64,000 bases of DNA from Nocardioides sp. CER19. GTDB lineage: Bacteria > Actinomycetota > Actinomycetes > Propionibacteriales > Nocardioidaceae. Location of the stretch: NCBI RefSeq assembly GCF_029846275.1, contig NZ_JARVWS010000002.1, positions 434,001 to 498,000 on the forward strand, written 5' to 3'. Every line of letters begins with the position of its first letter. The stretch's first letter is position 1. Of the stretch, positions 48,701 through 57,790 are shown in pieces. The notes below the pieces were generated by a model that had not been told where the DNA came from, did no database searches, and was given only the letters and a program-made list of their open reading frames with translations. Both the position numbers and the translations under genes were made by a program.

Positions 48701-49960
48701 TCACATCAACCGGTCGACGCGACCGGAGTGGACGGCGGTGCTGGCCCCGTTGCCCTCACTGGCACCGGTGGGGCTGCCGGGGCGGATGCCCCGGGGGCTG
48801 GTGGGCTCGTCGACGGACCCACTGGTCGTCGTACGAGCGTTGCGACCCGAGGCGCCCGGGTCGCCGGAGCCGCCACGGTCGGCCGACGGTGCGTACGCCG
48901 CCTGCTGACCGCGCTGGTCCGCGCCGCGCTGGTCGGCGCTGGTGGACGTGGTGGCCGAAGCGGAGGCGGCGGAGGCACTGCTCGAGGACGCGTCCCTCAC
49001 GACGACGCGGGCGTCTCCGCCGGCGACCTCCAGCAGGCGGTGCAGCTCGGGCGCACCCTGCAGCAGCGCGTCGTGGGCGGCGCCGCTGCCGGCGGCCAGG
49101 TTGACGTGGACGGCGCCGGCGCGGATGACCAGGGTCACGTTGACCTCGCCCAGGTTCTCCGGGTGCAGCGTGATCGACAGCCGGTGCGTGCCCGGGCCGG
49201 CCTGCGTTGCGACGCGGGTGACCTCGGGGAACACCTGGCGGAGGACGGCGGTGGTCGGCTCGCCGGTCCCGGTCGCGTCGACGGCGACGTTGACGGGGGC
49301 GGTCACCGGGGCCACCGGGGTCACGGTCACCGGCGCAGCCGGGAGGGGCACGGCGGTGACGGCCGGCGGGGCCGAGCCCGGCGGCTGGTCGTCGGTCCCG
49401 TCCGAGTCGCCCGGGTCGGAGTCGGAGAGCGGTGAGCCACCCACCGTCGAGGCGGGCGGAAGCGTTGACTCCTCACCGCCGGCGGGCGCGTCGGCCGGGA
49501 GCGGTGACTGGTCGACCGTCGGCGGCGCCGGAACGGTTGCTGACGCACCGCCCGGGGTGCCGGGCGGGTCGCCCGCGGACGGTGCGGACGACGTGGACGG
49601 CGTGGTCGGGCCGGTCGTGCCGGGAGCCGGGGTGGTCGGCACGACGGTCCCGGGCAGGGCGGCGTCGAAGGGGTTGCCGCCGCTGCCCGGGAGGCCGCGC
49701 ATTGCCGCTGCGATCGCCGAGACGGACTCGGCCGGCCCCGAAGGGCTCGGGGTGACTGACCCATCGGCAGGGACGGGCACCGGCTGAGCAACGGCGGTCA
49801 TCGCGGTGCTCAGCGCCGCGAGGAAGCCGTCCAGGGTCTCGGCGCCGGTGGACTTCTCGGTCTTCTCGTCCGAGGAGGGCTTCCCGGTGCCGTCGGCCTT
49901 GCTCCCCTTGCCCGGGGCAGAGGTGGTCGGCAGGGTCGGGACGAAGGGTGTGACGCTCAT
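48701..49960 (-). CDS. fliK: Flagellar hook-length control protein FliK
   Basis: 419 residues: a long Pro/Thr/Ser/Gly-rich, probably extended N-terminal ruler region (to ~255) and a C-terminal Flg_hook domain (THRLSITLHPENLGEVNVTLVIRAGAVHVNLAA, ~280-345), then a Ser/Ala/Gln-rich tail with DQRGADQRG. It measures the hook and signals FlhB to switch substrates. AGGAGG precedes the ATG; overlaps the peptidase gene. Confidence 0.88.
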   Translation of the reverse strand: MSVTPFVPTLPTTSAPGKGSKADGTGKPSSDEKTEKSTGAETLDGFLAALSTAMTAVAQPVPVPADGSVTPSPSGPAESVSAIAAAMRGLPGSGGNPFDAALPGTVVPTTPAPGTTGPTTPSTSSAPSAGDPPGTPGGASATVPAPPTVDQSPLPADAPAGGEESTLPPASTVGGSPLSDSDPGDSDGTDDQPPGSAPPAVTAVPLPAAPVTVTPVAPVTAPVNVAVDATGTGEPTTAVLRQVFPEVTRVATQAGPGTHRLSITLHPENLGEVNVTLVIRAGAVHVNLAAGSGAAHDALLQGAPELHRLLEVAGGDARVVVRDASSSSASAASASATTSTSADQRGADQRGQQAAYAPSADRGGSGDPGASGRNARTTTSGSVDEPTSPRGIRPGSPTGASEGNGASTAVHSGRVDRLM

Positions 49961-50640
49961 GCGGCGCCCTCCTGAGCGGCGGAGAGGAGTGATTGGAGGT
50001 CGAACGACGCGCGCGAGGCCGCGACTCCGTCCGAGGAGCTGAGCGAGCGGCTCGTGGAGCCGTTCTCGGAGCCGTTCTCGGAGTCGGGGAGGATCCGTCG
50101 GATGTAGTCGGGGGTCGACGGCACGTCGACCAGCCGCACCTCGGCGCCGCTGTGCGGCGCCTCGATCATCTTGCCGTTGCCGACGTAGATCGCGATGTGG
50201 TCGGCGCCGTTGTTGCGCGAGCTGTTGTTCCACGCGAGCAGGTCGCCGGGCTGGGCGTCGGCCATCGACGCGATCGGCCGGCCGGACCTGGCCTGGTCGG
50301 CGGAGAGACGGGGCAGGTCGTAGCCCAGGCTCTTGTAGACCGACTGGACCAGCCCGGAGCAGTCGACACCGGAGGTGATCGAGGTGCCGCCCCAGACGTA
50401 GGGGAGACCGAGGTACTTCTCCGCCTCGTCGACCACCGCCTGCTGCGAGTCGGTCGGGGCGACGGTGCTGCTGTCGGCACTCGCGTCCGTCGTCGACGCG
50501 ACCCGCGAGGTCGCGGTCGCCTCGTCGAGGGTGGTCGCGAACGCCGCGCTGGTCGCGGCGTCGGTCGACTGGTAGCTCTGCAGCTGCTCGATCTGCGACT
50601 GGATCTGCTGGATCCGGTCGGTCACTGACGCGATGCTCAT
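49957..50640 (-). CDS. NlpC/P60 (C40) peptidoglycan hydrolase in the flagellar operon
   Basis: 227 residues. A coiled N-terminus (DRIQQIQSQIEQLQSYQS), a Ser/Thr linker, then the NlpC/P60 domain with the catalytic Cys in SGVDCSGLVQ (~105) and His in ADHIAIYVGNG (~160), and EAPHSG. There is no visible signal peptide, so export through the flagellar channel is possible. Located between fliJ and fliK with ATGA overlaps on both sides, where it may open the wall for the rod as FlgJ does elsewhere. Confidence 0.88.
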   Translation of the reverse strand: MSIASVTDRIQQIQSQIEQLQSYQSTDAATSAAFATTLDEATATSRVASTTDASADSSTVAPTDSQQAVVDEAEKYLGLPYVWGGTSITSGVDCSGLVQSVYKSLGYDLPRLSADQARSGRPIASMADAQPGDLLAWNNSSRNNGADHIAIYVGNGKMIEAPHSGAEVRLVDVPSTPDYIRRILPDSENGSENGSTSRSLSSSDGVAASRASFDLQSLLSAAQEGAA

Positions 50641-51098
50641 CGGTGGTCTCCGGTCGTGCGCCGCAGCCAGCCCTGGGCGGCGGTCTCGTCGGTCTGTCGG
50701 TCCTCGGCCCGCCGGGCCTCGTGCCGGCGCTCGGTCGTACGACGCTCCAGCAGCTGCTCGACGGCCGAGAGGTCGCTCTTGTCGCGCTCCCAGCGGTCCC
50801 GGGCGGCGTCGGTGAGCACCTCGGCGGAGGCGAGCTCCTCGCGGGCCAGCCGGGTCGACTCGGCGAGGTGCCCGAGCGTCATCCGGAGGGTGAGCAGCGC
50901 GCCCGGCGTACCGCTGCCGCCGAGGATGTCGGCCTCGAGCGCGGCGGCCGCGGTCAGCTGGTCGCGCAGCTGGGCGAGTCGCTCCTCGTGCTCGCGCTGG
51001 GCGGTCAGCGCGCGCTGGAGCGCGATCAGGCTGTCCTGCTCGCGCACACCGCGCACGCGCGCGACGGCGTGCAGGCCGGGGTCGTGGGTGGTCGTCAT
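50637..51098 (-). CDS. fliJ: Flagellar export chaperone FliJ
   Basis: 153 residues, almost entirely a coiled coil from ~15 to ~130, rich in Arg, Glu and Ala. Directly after fliI with an ATGA overlap, its normal place. FliJ acts as the central stalk of the FliI hexamer and escorts chaperones. Confidence 0.85.
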   Translation of the reverse strand: MTTTHDPGLHAVARVRGVREQDSLIALQRALTAQREHEERLAQLRDQLTAAAALEADILGGSGTPGALLTLRMTLGHLAESTRLAREELASAEVLTDAARDRWERDKSDLSAVEQLLERRTTERRHEARRAEDRQTDETAAQGWLRRTTGDHR

Positions 51099-52399
51099 GC
51101 CACGAGCTCCTTGAGCCGGGCCCAGGTGTCGCCGGCCGGCTCGTCCATGCGCTGCCGGAGGAACCCGTCGATCCGGGGGAGCAGCGCCAGCGCTGCGTCG
51201 GCGTCGGCGTCGGACCCGGCGGCGTAGGCACCGATCTCGACGAGCTCCTTGACGCCGCGGTGGGCGGCGAGCAGGCGGCGCAGGCGGGTCGCGTCCTGCT
51301 GCTGGTCGGCCGTCGTGACGGCACCGGTGAGGCGGGAGATCGACTCGAGCACGTCGATCGCCGGGAAGTGGCCGCCCGTGGCGAGCGAGCGGGACAGCAC
51401 CACGTGGCCGTCGAGGATCGAGCGGGCGGTGTCGCCGATCGGGTCCTGCAGGTCGTCGCCCTCGACGAGGACGGTGTAGAGCCCGGTGATCGAGCCCTGC
51501 GGCGACGTGCCGGCGCGCTCCAGCAGCCGGGGCATCAGACCGAAGACGCTGGGCGGGTAGCCGCGGGTCGCCGGCGGCTCACCGGCCGAGAGGCCGATCT
51601 CGCGCTGCGCCATGGCGACACGGGTGAGGCTGTCCATCATCAGGACGACGTCGCGGCCGGCATCGCGGAACCACTCGGCGATGCGGGTGGCGACGAACGC
51701 GGCGCGCATCCGCTCCACCGCCGGCGCGTCCGAGGTCGCGACGACGACGACCGAACGGGCCAGGCCCTCCGGGCCCAGGTCGTTGTCGAGGAACTCCCGC
51801 ACCTCGCGGCCGCGCTCCCCGACGAGCCCGATGACGTTCACGTCCGCGTCGCCGCCGCGGGCGATCATCGACAGCAGCGACGACTTGCCGACGCCCGAGC
51901 CGGCCATGATGCCGATCCGCTGGCCGCGCCCACACGGCACCAGCGCGTCCAGCGCGCGCACGCCGAGGGGGAGCGGGGTGGTGATCAGGGGGCGGGTGTA
52001 GGCCGACGGGGCCTCGAGGTCGACGCCCACCCGGGGCAGCCCCTCGATCGAGACGCCGCCGTCGACGGGGCGGCCGAGGCCGTCGAGCACCCGGCCGAGC
52101 AGGGCGTCGCCCACGTGGATGCGCAGCGGCCCGCCGGTGTGACGCACCAGGTCGCCGACGCGGACGCCGGCGATCGGGCCGAGCGGGAGGCAGACAGCGG
52201 CCGACGGCCGCAGGGCCGCGACCTCGGCGAGCAGGCGGCCACCGGCCGAGCCGGTCGAGACCTCGACCAGGTCGCCGACGGCGACCGGCAGGCCGGTCAC
52301 GACGAGGTGCAGACCGACCAGCTCGGCCACGGTGCCGAGCCTGGGCGGCCGGGCGGCCTCGCGGGCGCGCTCGGCGACGGCGGTGGTGAGGACGCTCAC
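51095..52399 (-). CDS. fliI: Flagellum-specific ATPase FliI
   Basis: 434 residues, GTG start (GTGA overlap with fliH). Walker A AGSGVGKSSLL (~170), Walker B VVLMMDSLTRVA (~250) and the FliI/YscN signature PPATRGYPPSVFGLMPRLLERAG. It powers substrate unfolding and export. Confidence 0.96.
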   Translation of the reverse strand: MSVLTTAVAERAREAARPPRLGTVAELVGLHLVVTGLPVAVGDLVEVSTGSAGGRLLAEVAALRPSAAVCLPLGPIAGVRVGDLVRHTGGPLRIHVGDALLGRVLDGLGRPVDGGVSIEGLPRVGVDLEAPSAYTRPLITTPLPLGVRALDALVPCGRGQRIGIMAGSGVGKSSLLSMIARGGDADVNVIGLVGERGREVREFLDNDLGPEGLARSVVVVATSDAPAVERMRAAFVATRIAEWFRDAGRDVVLMMDSLTRVAMAQREIGLSAGEPPATRGYPPSVFGLMPRLLERAGTSPQGSITGLYTVLVEGDDLQDPIGDTARSILDGHVVLSRSLATGGHFPAIDVLESISRLTGAVTTADQQQDATRLRRLLAAHRGVKELVEIGAYAAGSDADADAALALLPRIDGFLRQRMDEPAGDTWARLKELVA

Positions 52400-53022
52400 G
52401 AGAGCACCTCGCGGAGGCGGTCCATGGCGGTGGAGATGCGCAGGTCGGTGACGGCGCCGTCGCGCTCGACGACGGCGTCGGCCTCCCCGAGCGTCGGGTC
52501 GGCCGCGATGACGAGGCCGGCGTCGACGAGCTCCTTGGCGTCGACGGACGCGGCGACGGAGGGGTGCAGCCGGACGGTGGCGGACGGCGTCCCGGGGGCG
52601 ATGGCGAGCACCCGCCGTACGACGTCGGCGTCGGTCATCGCCGACACCTCCCGCGCGACGATCGTCTCGGTGATGGCCCAGGCCAGCTCGGTGCCCTGCT
52701 CCTCGATGCTGCAGCACAGCTCGGTGAGCAGGCCGCGCACCTGCTGGGCGGCCTGACGCAGCGCCGTCACGGCGGCCTGGTGCTCGCCCTGCCGGCGCTC
52801 CTCGGCCGCGCGACGCTCCTGCTCGGCCTGCTCCGCCGCCACGGCGGCGGCCTCCTGGGCGTCGCGCCGACCGCGGGCCCAGCCGACCGCGTACCCCTGC
52901 GCGTGCGCCTCGGCGCGCGCACGCTCGGCGACCTCGCCCAGGACCGTGCGGGCCAGGGCGTTCGTGTCCGTCCAGCCGTCGCGGGGGAGCTCGGCGAGGG
53001 GGAGCGGCGTGACGCGGCTCAT
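52396..53022 (-). CDS. fliH: Flagellar export regulator FliH
   Basis: 208 residues: an Ala/Glu/Gln/Arg-rich coiled coil (residues 40-115) with GYAVGWARGRRDAQ, then a globular end (ELAWAITETIVAREVS, PDPTLGEADAVVERDGAVTDLR-like). It tethers FliI to the C-ring. Overlaps both neighbours. Confidence 0.9.
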   Translation of the reverse strand: MSRVTPLPLAELPRDGWTDTNALARTVLGEVAERARAEAHAQGYAVGWARGRRDAQEAAAVAAEQAEQERRAAEERRQGEHQAAVTALRQAAQQVRGLLTELCCSIEEQGTELAWAITETIVAREVSAMTDADVVRRVLAIAPGTPSATVRLHPSVAASVDAKELVDAGLVIAADPTLGEADAVVERDGAVTDLRISTAMDRLREVLS

Positions 53023-54080
53023 CAGACCACGAACTCCTCGTCGTTGCCGCGGCGCACGGTGATCTGGCCCTGCTCCTCGAGCTGGCGGATGGTGCGGATG
53101 ACGCTCTGCTGCGCCTCCTCCACCTGTGCGAGGCGGACGGCGCCGAGGAGCTCGACCTCCTCGAGGAGGTTCTCGGCGGCGCGCTCGGAGAGGTTGCTGG
53201 TGATCTTGTTCTTGACCGCGGCGCTGACGCCCTTGAGCGCCAGGGCGAGCTCGCCGGTGTCGACCTGGCGCAGCACCTGCTGCACGGACCGGTCGTCGAG
53301 GCCGACGATGTCCTCGAACATGAACATCCGGCTCTTGACCTCGTCGGCTAGCGCCGGGTCGAGGGCCTCGAGCCCCTCGACGATGAGCCGCTCGGTGGGC
53401 CGGTCGGACCGGTTGATGATGTTGACGAGGGGGTCGACGCCGCCGACGCGGGAGACCTCGGTCGGCTGCAGCATCGAGGACAGCTTGCGCTCGAGCACCG
53501 CCTCGACCGACCGGATGATCTCCGGCGAGGTGCGGTCCATGACGGCGATGCGGTGCGCGACCTGCGCCTGCAAGTAGTTCGGCAGGCCGGAGAGCAGCAG
53601 CGACGCCTTGTCCGGTGTCATGTGCGCCAGCACGAGCGCGATCACCTGCGGGTGCTCCTCGGCGATGAAGCCGCGCAGCTGGGCCGGGTCGGCCCGGTGC
53701 AGGAACTGGAACGGCATCTGCACGGCGGCCGCGTGCAGCCGGTCCATGATCTCGGCCGCGCGCTCCTCGCCGATGGAGTTCTGCAGCAGCTGCTGGGCGA
53801 AGCTGAAGCCGCCCTGGGCGATGTGGGCGCGGGCGACCATCATCTCGCGGAACTCGCCGAGCACCTGGTCGGTCTCGTTGGAGGTCACCGCGTCGAGCCG
53901 CGAGATCTCGGCGGTGATCGCCTCGACCTCGGCGTCGGACATGTGCCGCAGGACCGCTGACGCGCGCTCCTGGCCGAGCTGGATGAGCAGGATCGCGGCC
54001 TTGCGCAGCCCGGCGGAGCCGGCCAGCCCGGTGCTTCCGTTCGAGGCCATGACCGCGAGGGCGGGGGTCATCACGCTCAT
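53022..54080 (-). CDS. fliG: Flagellar motor switch protein FliG
   Basis: 352 residues. GLRKAAILLIQLGQERASAVLRHMSDAEVEAIT at the start, the middle domain with EEHPQVIALVLAHMTPDKASLLLSGLP, and the torque helix region in the C-terminal domain (MFMFEDIVGLDDRSVQQVLRQVD). FliG interacts with MotA and the MS-ring. ATG at 54080 overlaps fliF (ATGA). Confidence 0.97.
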   Translation of the reverse strand: MSVMTPALAVMASNGSTGLAGSAGLRKAAILLIQLGQERASAVLRHMSDAEVEAITAEISRLDAVTSNETDQVLGEFREMMVARAHIAQGGFSFAQQLLQNSIGEERAAEIMDRLHAAAVQMPFQFLHRADPAQLRGFIAEEHPQVIALVLAHMTPDKASLLLSGLPNYLQAQVAHRIAVMDRTSPEIIRSVEAVLERKLSSMLQPTEVSRVGGVDPLVNIINRSDRPTERLIVEGLEALDPALADEVKSRMFMFEDIVGLDDRSVQQVLRQVDTGELALALKGVSAAVKNKITSNLSERAAENLLEEVELLGAVRLAQVEEAQQSVIRTIRQLEEQGQITVRRGNDEEFVV

Positions 54081-55675
54081 GACTTCGGCTCCACGAGCCA
54101 GCCGCGGAGCAGGGCGGCGACGTCGTCGGGCTGGCGCTCGACAAGGGCGTTGAGCTCGTCGCGGATCTCGTCGGCCGGGTTGGGCAGCATCGGCGGCTCG
54201 AGCTCGTTGAGCAGCTGCGCGGCGGCCAGCTCCTGGGCCTCGGCCCGGGCGGCCGCCTCGGAGCGCAGCTGCTCGACGACGTACGACGTCGCCTGCTCGC
54301 GCGCCTTGCTGCGGCGACGGGCCCGGATCCACGCGAACAGGATCATCAGCGCGACGACCGCGCCCAGACCGATGTTGCGGTAGAGCTTCATCCGCTGCGC
54401 GCTCTTGTCGGCGGCCTCGGCCTGGGCGAGCTCCTTGGCGCTCGCCTGCTCCGCGGTGTGGTCGAACGCCATGGAGCTGACGTCGATGGTGTCGCCACGG
54501 TTGGTGTTGATGCCGGTCGCGGCGGCGATCACGTTGCGGATGTCCTGCGGCTGGATGGTGCCGATCGCGGAGGCGTCGAGGACGACGCCGACGTGGAGCG
54601 ACTTCACGCCGCCGGGTGCGGCGACGCGGTCCTCCTCGGTGGAGCCGACGGCGTTGTCCTGAGTCTTCGTGCCGTTCTCGTACGTCGACGGGGAGCTGCT
54701 CGTGGTGGAGCTGTCCATCTGCCCGTCGGGGCCGACGACCCCGCCGGCGGCGCTGTTGGTGGAGCCGTTGGTGCCGTTGTACTTCTCGGTCTGCTCGGTC
54801 TGCGAGAGCGGCGGCACCTTCGGGTCGTAGATGTAGCGCTTCGTCTTCGTCGTCGTCTGGTCGAAGTCGAGGTCGGCGGTCAGGTTCACCGTCGAGTGCC
54901 CGGGGCCGACCACGCGGTCGAGGACCGCCTGGATGTTGCTCTTCATCTGGTCCTGGAACTCGGTGACCTGCTGCATCCGGGTGCTCGCAGCGCCGGCGGC
55001 CGTGTCGTCCTGGAGGGTGAGCACCTTGCCCGACGCGTCGGCGACGGTGACGTTCTTGGGGTCGAGCCCGTCGATGCTCGAGGCGACGAGGTGCACGATG
55101 GCCTGCACCTGCTCGTCGCTGAGGGTCGTGCCGACACGGGTCTTGACGAGCACCGAGGCGGTGGCGGGGTCCTGCTCGTCGGAGAAGACCTTCTTCTCCG
55201 GCAGGGCGAGGTGCACGACGGCGGTGTCGACGCCGTTGATGGCCTCGATGGTCTTGGAGAGCTCGCCCTCCATCGCCCGCTTGAAGTCGTTCTGCTCCTG
55301 GAAGTCGGAGGTCGAGAGGGACTCGTTGTCGAGGAGGGAGTAGCCGTTGTCGTCCGAGCTCGGCAGCCCCTTGCCCGACAGGGCGATGCGCGCGGAGTAG
55401 ACCTGACCCTGCGGCACCATCACCGTCGTGCCGCCGTTGGAGAGCTGGTACTTCACGCCCTCCTTGTCGAGCTCGTCGACGACCGCCGAGGCGTCCTCGC
55501 CGGAGAGGCTCGAGTAGAGCGGCGCGTACGTCGGCGCGGCGGCCCAGCGGAAGACGAGGAACCCGCCGAGGAGGAGGGCCGCCGTACCGATGAGGGCGAC
55601 GGCCTTCTGGCCGGTGGTGAAGTCGGCGAACGCCCGCGTGTAGCGCGTGAGCGTCCGGGTCAGGTTGTCGCGCAT
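54077..55675 (-). CDS. fliF: MS-ring protein FliF
   Basis: 532 residues. Two membrane helices at about 25-45 and 440-457 flank the periplasmic ring-building domains (YAPLYSSLSGEDASAVVDELDKEGVKYQL, FKRAMEGELSKTIEAINGVD). The cytoplasmic end (ELNALVERQPDDVAALLRGWL) binds FliG. It is the base on which the motor assembles. Confidence 0.97.
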   Translation of the reverse strand: MRDNLTRTLTRYTRAFADFTTGQKAVALIGTAALLLGGFLVFRWAAAPTYAPLYSSLSGEDASAVVDELDKEGVKYQLSNGGTTVMVPQGQVYSARIALSGKGLPSSDDNGYSLLDNESLSTSDFQEQNDFKRAMEGELSKTIEAINGVDTAVVHLALPEKKVFSDEQDPATASVLVKTRVGTTLSDEQVQAIVHLVASSIDGLDPKNVTVADASGKVLTLQDDTAAGAASTRMQQVTEFQDQMKSNIQAVLDRVVGPGHSTVNLTADLDFDQTTTKTKRYIYDPKVPPLSQTEQTEKYNGTNGSTNSAAGGVVGPDGQMDSSTTSSSPSTYENGTKTQDNAVGSTEEDRVAAPGGVKSLHVGVVLDASAIGTIQPQDIRNVIAAATGINTNRGDTIDVSSMAFDHTAEQASAKELAQAEAADKSAQRMKLYRNIGLGAVVALMILFAWIRARRRSKAREQATSYVVEQLRSEAAARAEAQELAAAQLLNELEPPMLPNPADEIRDELNALVERQPDDVAALLRGWLVEPKS

Positions 55676-55676
55676 G

Positions 55677-56027
55677 TCAGACGCTCATCTGCATGATCTG
55701 CGTGAAGGCGGCGACGGCCTTGTCGCGCACGGCCACGGTCAGCTGGGTCGCGACCTGGGCCTCGGTTGCGGCGATCGTGTAGTCGTGGATCGCGTCGAGG
55801 TCGCCGGTCGCGGCCTGGACGGACAGGTCGGAGGCCTTGTCTCCCATCGCCTCGACCGAGTCGAGGCTCTTGATGAGCAGGTTGCCGAAGTCGCCGCCGG
55901 TGCTCGCGCCGGCCGCGTGGGTCTGGTCGGTGCCCAGGGTGGAGTCGGTGCCGCCGACGGTGGGCATGGTCGGGAGCTGCGGCATCGTGGTGGCGCCGGC
56001 GAGCGCCTCGATCCCCATGGAGCTCAC
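55677..56027 (-). CDS. fliE: Flagellar basal body protein FliE
   Basis: 116 residues. The C-terminal ~75 residues (FGNLLIKSLDSVEAMGDKASDLSVQAATGDLDAIHDYTIAATEAQ) are typical FliE, linking MS-ring to rod. The GTG at 56027 overlaps the flgC stop (GTGA); an ATG three codons later is possible. Confidence 0.93.
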   Translation of the reverse strand: MSSMGIEALAGATTMPQLPTMPTVGGTDSTLGTDQTHAAGASTGGDFGNLLIKSLDSVEAMGDKASDLSVQAATGDLDAIHDYTIAATEAQVATQLTVAVRDKAVAAFTQIMQMSV

Positions 56028-56422
56028 TTGCCCTCCCCGATGCTCAGGGCGGCGTTGTAGGTGTCCTGCGCGGTCTTGGTGACCTGCACCGAGGACTGGT
56101 AGCCGCGCTGGGCCATGATCAGCTGGCTCATCTCGCTGGACATGTCGACGTCAGGCGCGCGGACGTAGCCGTCCGCGTCGGCGAGCGGGTTGTCCGGCAT
56201 CGAGGTGACGCGCCCCTCGGCGCTGCTCTCCGCGAAGCCGGCGACGTCGACGCCGCCGTCCTGACGGGGCTGGAAGACCACGAACTTCGCCTGGTAGGCG
56301 CTGTCGTTCATCGACCGCACCGTGTTGATGTTGGCGATGTTGCCGCCGAGGGCGTCCAGCCAGGTCTGGTGCGCTCCGAGCCCGGTGTTGGCGATGCGCA
56401 GCATCTCGAACGCGCCGCTCAT
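56024..56422 (-). CDS. flgC: Rod protein FlgC
   Basis: 132 residues. The start FEMLRIANTGLGAHQTWLDALGGNIANINT and the end VDMSSEMSQLIMAQRGYQSSVQVTKTAQDTYNAALSIG are the rod-protein signatures. TGATG overlap with flgB. Confidence 0.95.
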   Translation of the reverse strand: MSGAFEMLRIANTGLGAHQTWLDALGGNIANINTVRSMNDSAYQAKFVVFQPRQDGGVDVAGFAESSAEGRVTSMPDNPLADADGYVRAPDVDMSSEMSQLIMAQRGYQSSVQVTKTAQDTYNAALSIGEGK

Positions 56423-56793
56423 CAGGAGCCCGCCGCGATCTTGAGCAGACCCAGGTGGTCGGTCATCGCCCGGCCGAGGATCTGGTAGCTGTACTGGGTC
56501 TGCAGCGCCGCGATGGTCTCCTTGCGGAGGTCGACGTTGTTGCCGTTGGCACCCACCGGGGTGTCGGTCGGCACCTCCGTCGCGACGACGTGCGCGGCAC
56601 GGGCGCTGGAGGAGTCGAAGGAGCCGCTCTCGATCGCGCTGCGCAGCGAGTCCTCGAAGTCGATCGACTGCGCGCGGAAGCCAGGGGTGTCGACGTTGGC
56701 GATGTTGTCGGCGATGACCTGCTGGCGTTGGGACAGGCCATTGAGCGCGGTGTGCAGCGCAAGGCTGACACCGTCGGACACGGCGAAAGACAC
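56422..56793 (-). CDS. flgB: Rod protein FlgB
   Basis: 123 residues, GTG start. LALHTALNGLSQRQQVIADNIANVDTPGFRAQSIDFEDSL identifies FlgB. First gene of a twelve-gene overlapping operon reaching flgE, expressed from a FliA-type promoter ending 83 bases upstream. Confidence 0.95.
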   Translation of the reverse strand: MSFAVSDGVSLALHTALNGLSQRQQVIADNIANVDTPGFRAQSIDFEDSLRSAIESGSFDSSSARAAHVVATEVPTDTPVGANGNNVDLRKETIAALQTQYSYQILGRAMTDHLGLLKIAAGS

Positions 56794-56876
56794 GACTGTT
56801 CCTTCCCCTCGGGGGTGGGGCTGGTCGGGTGCCGGTCCTTCGGCTGAGTTGTCGAGCTAGTCCGTGCTCACCTGGG

Positions 56877-56904
56877 TTGTCGGCCGCGCCGGAGCGGACC
56901 TGAG
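56877..56904 (-). promoter_or_regulatory. FliA-type promoter of the flgB-flgE operon
   Basis: Minus strand CTCA (56904-56901), 16-base spacer, GCCGACAA (56884-56877). It lies in the 125-base gap between the CheC-like gene and flgB. Confidence 0.7.
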
Positions 56905-56918
56905 AAGTTTCTTCGCCG

Positions 56919-57401
56919 TCAGGCGACCATGACGATGGAGAGCTGCCCCTTGCCGTAGCCACCGATCTCCAGGGAGACGTCCTCGCGGCGGCCGAGGGTG
57001 AGCGCCTGGGCGCGGACCATCGGGGCCAGCGGGGCGCCGGCGGGATGCAGCTCGTGCAGGCGCAGGTGCTCGGCGCCGGGGGCGTTGAACAGCGACGCCG
57101 CGATGTTGAGCACCTCGTAGAGGTTCTCCGCCAGCGTCTCGGTCAGACCGCCGGCCTCCACCGCCGCCTCGGCCCCGCCGGGCGGGACCAGACCGAGAGC
57201 GGCGCCGGCGTACGCCGAGAAGCGCAGGTCGCACGCGATGAGCGCGGTGACGCGCAACGAGTCGTCGACGTACATCGCGACGCTCGCAGGCACCTGGGGT
57301 CCGGGCGCGAACGGCGCGGCCGGCGCGAGCGTGATGTCGCGGCCGAGCACGCCCTCGAACAGGTCCTTCAGCTCCTTCGGCTCGGGGAGGTGCGAGGGCA
57401 T
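56919..57401 (-). CDS. CheC-like phosphatase candidate
   Basis: 160 residues. The helix TETLAENLYEVLNIAASLFN contains ExxN with a Pro about 21 residues after the Asn, as in CheC/CheX/FliY phosphatases that dephosphorylate CheY; the usual Asp/Ser at the start of that motif is Glu here. The rest has the alternating beta pattern of the family. It overlaps the cheY gene by one base, supporting the role. Confidence 0.65.
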   Translation of the reverse strand: MPSHLPEPKELKDLFEGVLGRDITLAPAAPFAPGPQVPASVAMYVDDSLRVTALIACDLRFSAYAGAALGLVPPGGAEAAVEAGGLTETLAENLYEVLNIAASLFNAPGAEHLRLHELHPAGAPLAPMVRAQALTLGRREDVSLEIGGYGKGQLSIVMVA

Positions 57402-57763
57402 CAGACGAGCACCCCGGCGAGCGCCTCGGTGAAGGTCTCGGCGGTGAACGGCTTGGCGATGAGGAAGCGCGCCCCGGCGGCGGCCGCGCGGGCGCGCATC
57501 TCGTCGGAGCCCTCCGAGGTCACGAAGCCGAACGTCACCTGCGAGCCCTGTGCGCGCAGCGCGGCGAGGCAGTCGATGCCGTTCATCTCGGGCATGTTCC
57601 AGTCCGAGAGGACGAGGTCCGGGCTCTCGGTGGCGACCTTCTCGAGACAGTCGCGACCGTTCTCGGCCTCGACGACGTCGTGGCCGCCGAAGCCGGCCTG
57701 GCGCAGGGTGCGGATCACGATCTGTCGCATGACCTTGCTGTCGTCGGCGACGAGGATCTTCAT
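57401..57763 (-). CDS. cheY: Response regulator CheY
   Basis: 120 residues, a lone receiver: VADDSKVMRQIVIRTLRQAGF, phospho-acceptor in LVLSDWNMPEMNGIDCL (~53), Thr/Ser switch in FVTSEG and the conserved Lys in IAKPF. It should bind the motor switch when phosphorylated. First of two CheY proteins here. Confidence 0.93.
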   Translation of the reverse strand: MKILVADDSKVMRQIVIRTLRQAGFGGHDVVEAENGRDCLEKVATESPDLVLSDWNMPEMNGIDCLAALRAQGSQVTFGFVTSEGSDEMRARAAAAGARFLIAKPFTAETFTEALAGVLV

Positions 57764-57790
57764 GGGGCTCTCCGAGTGCTGTCGTGGGGG

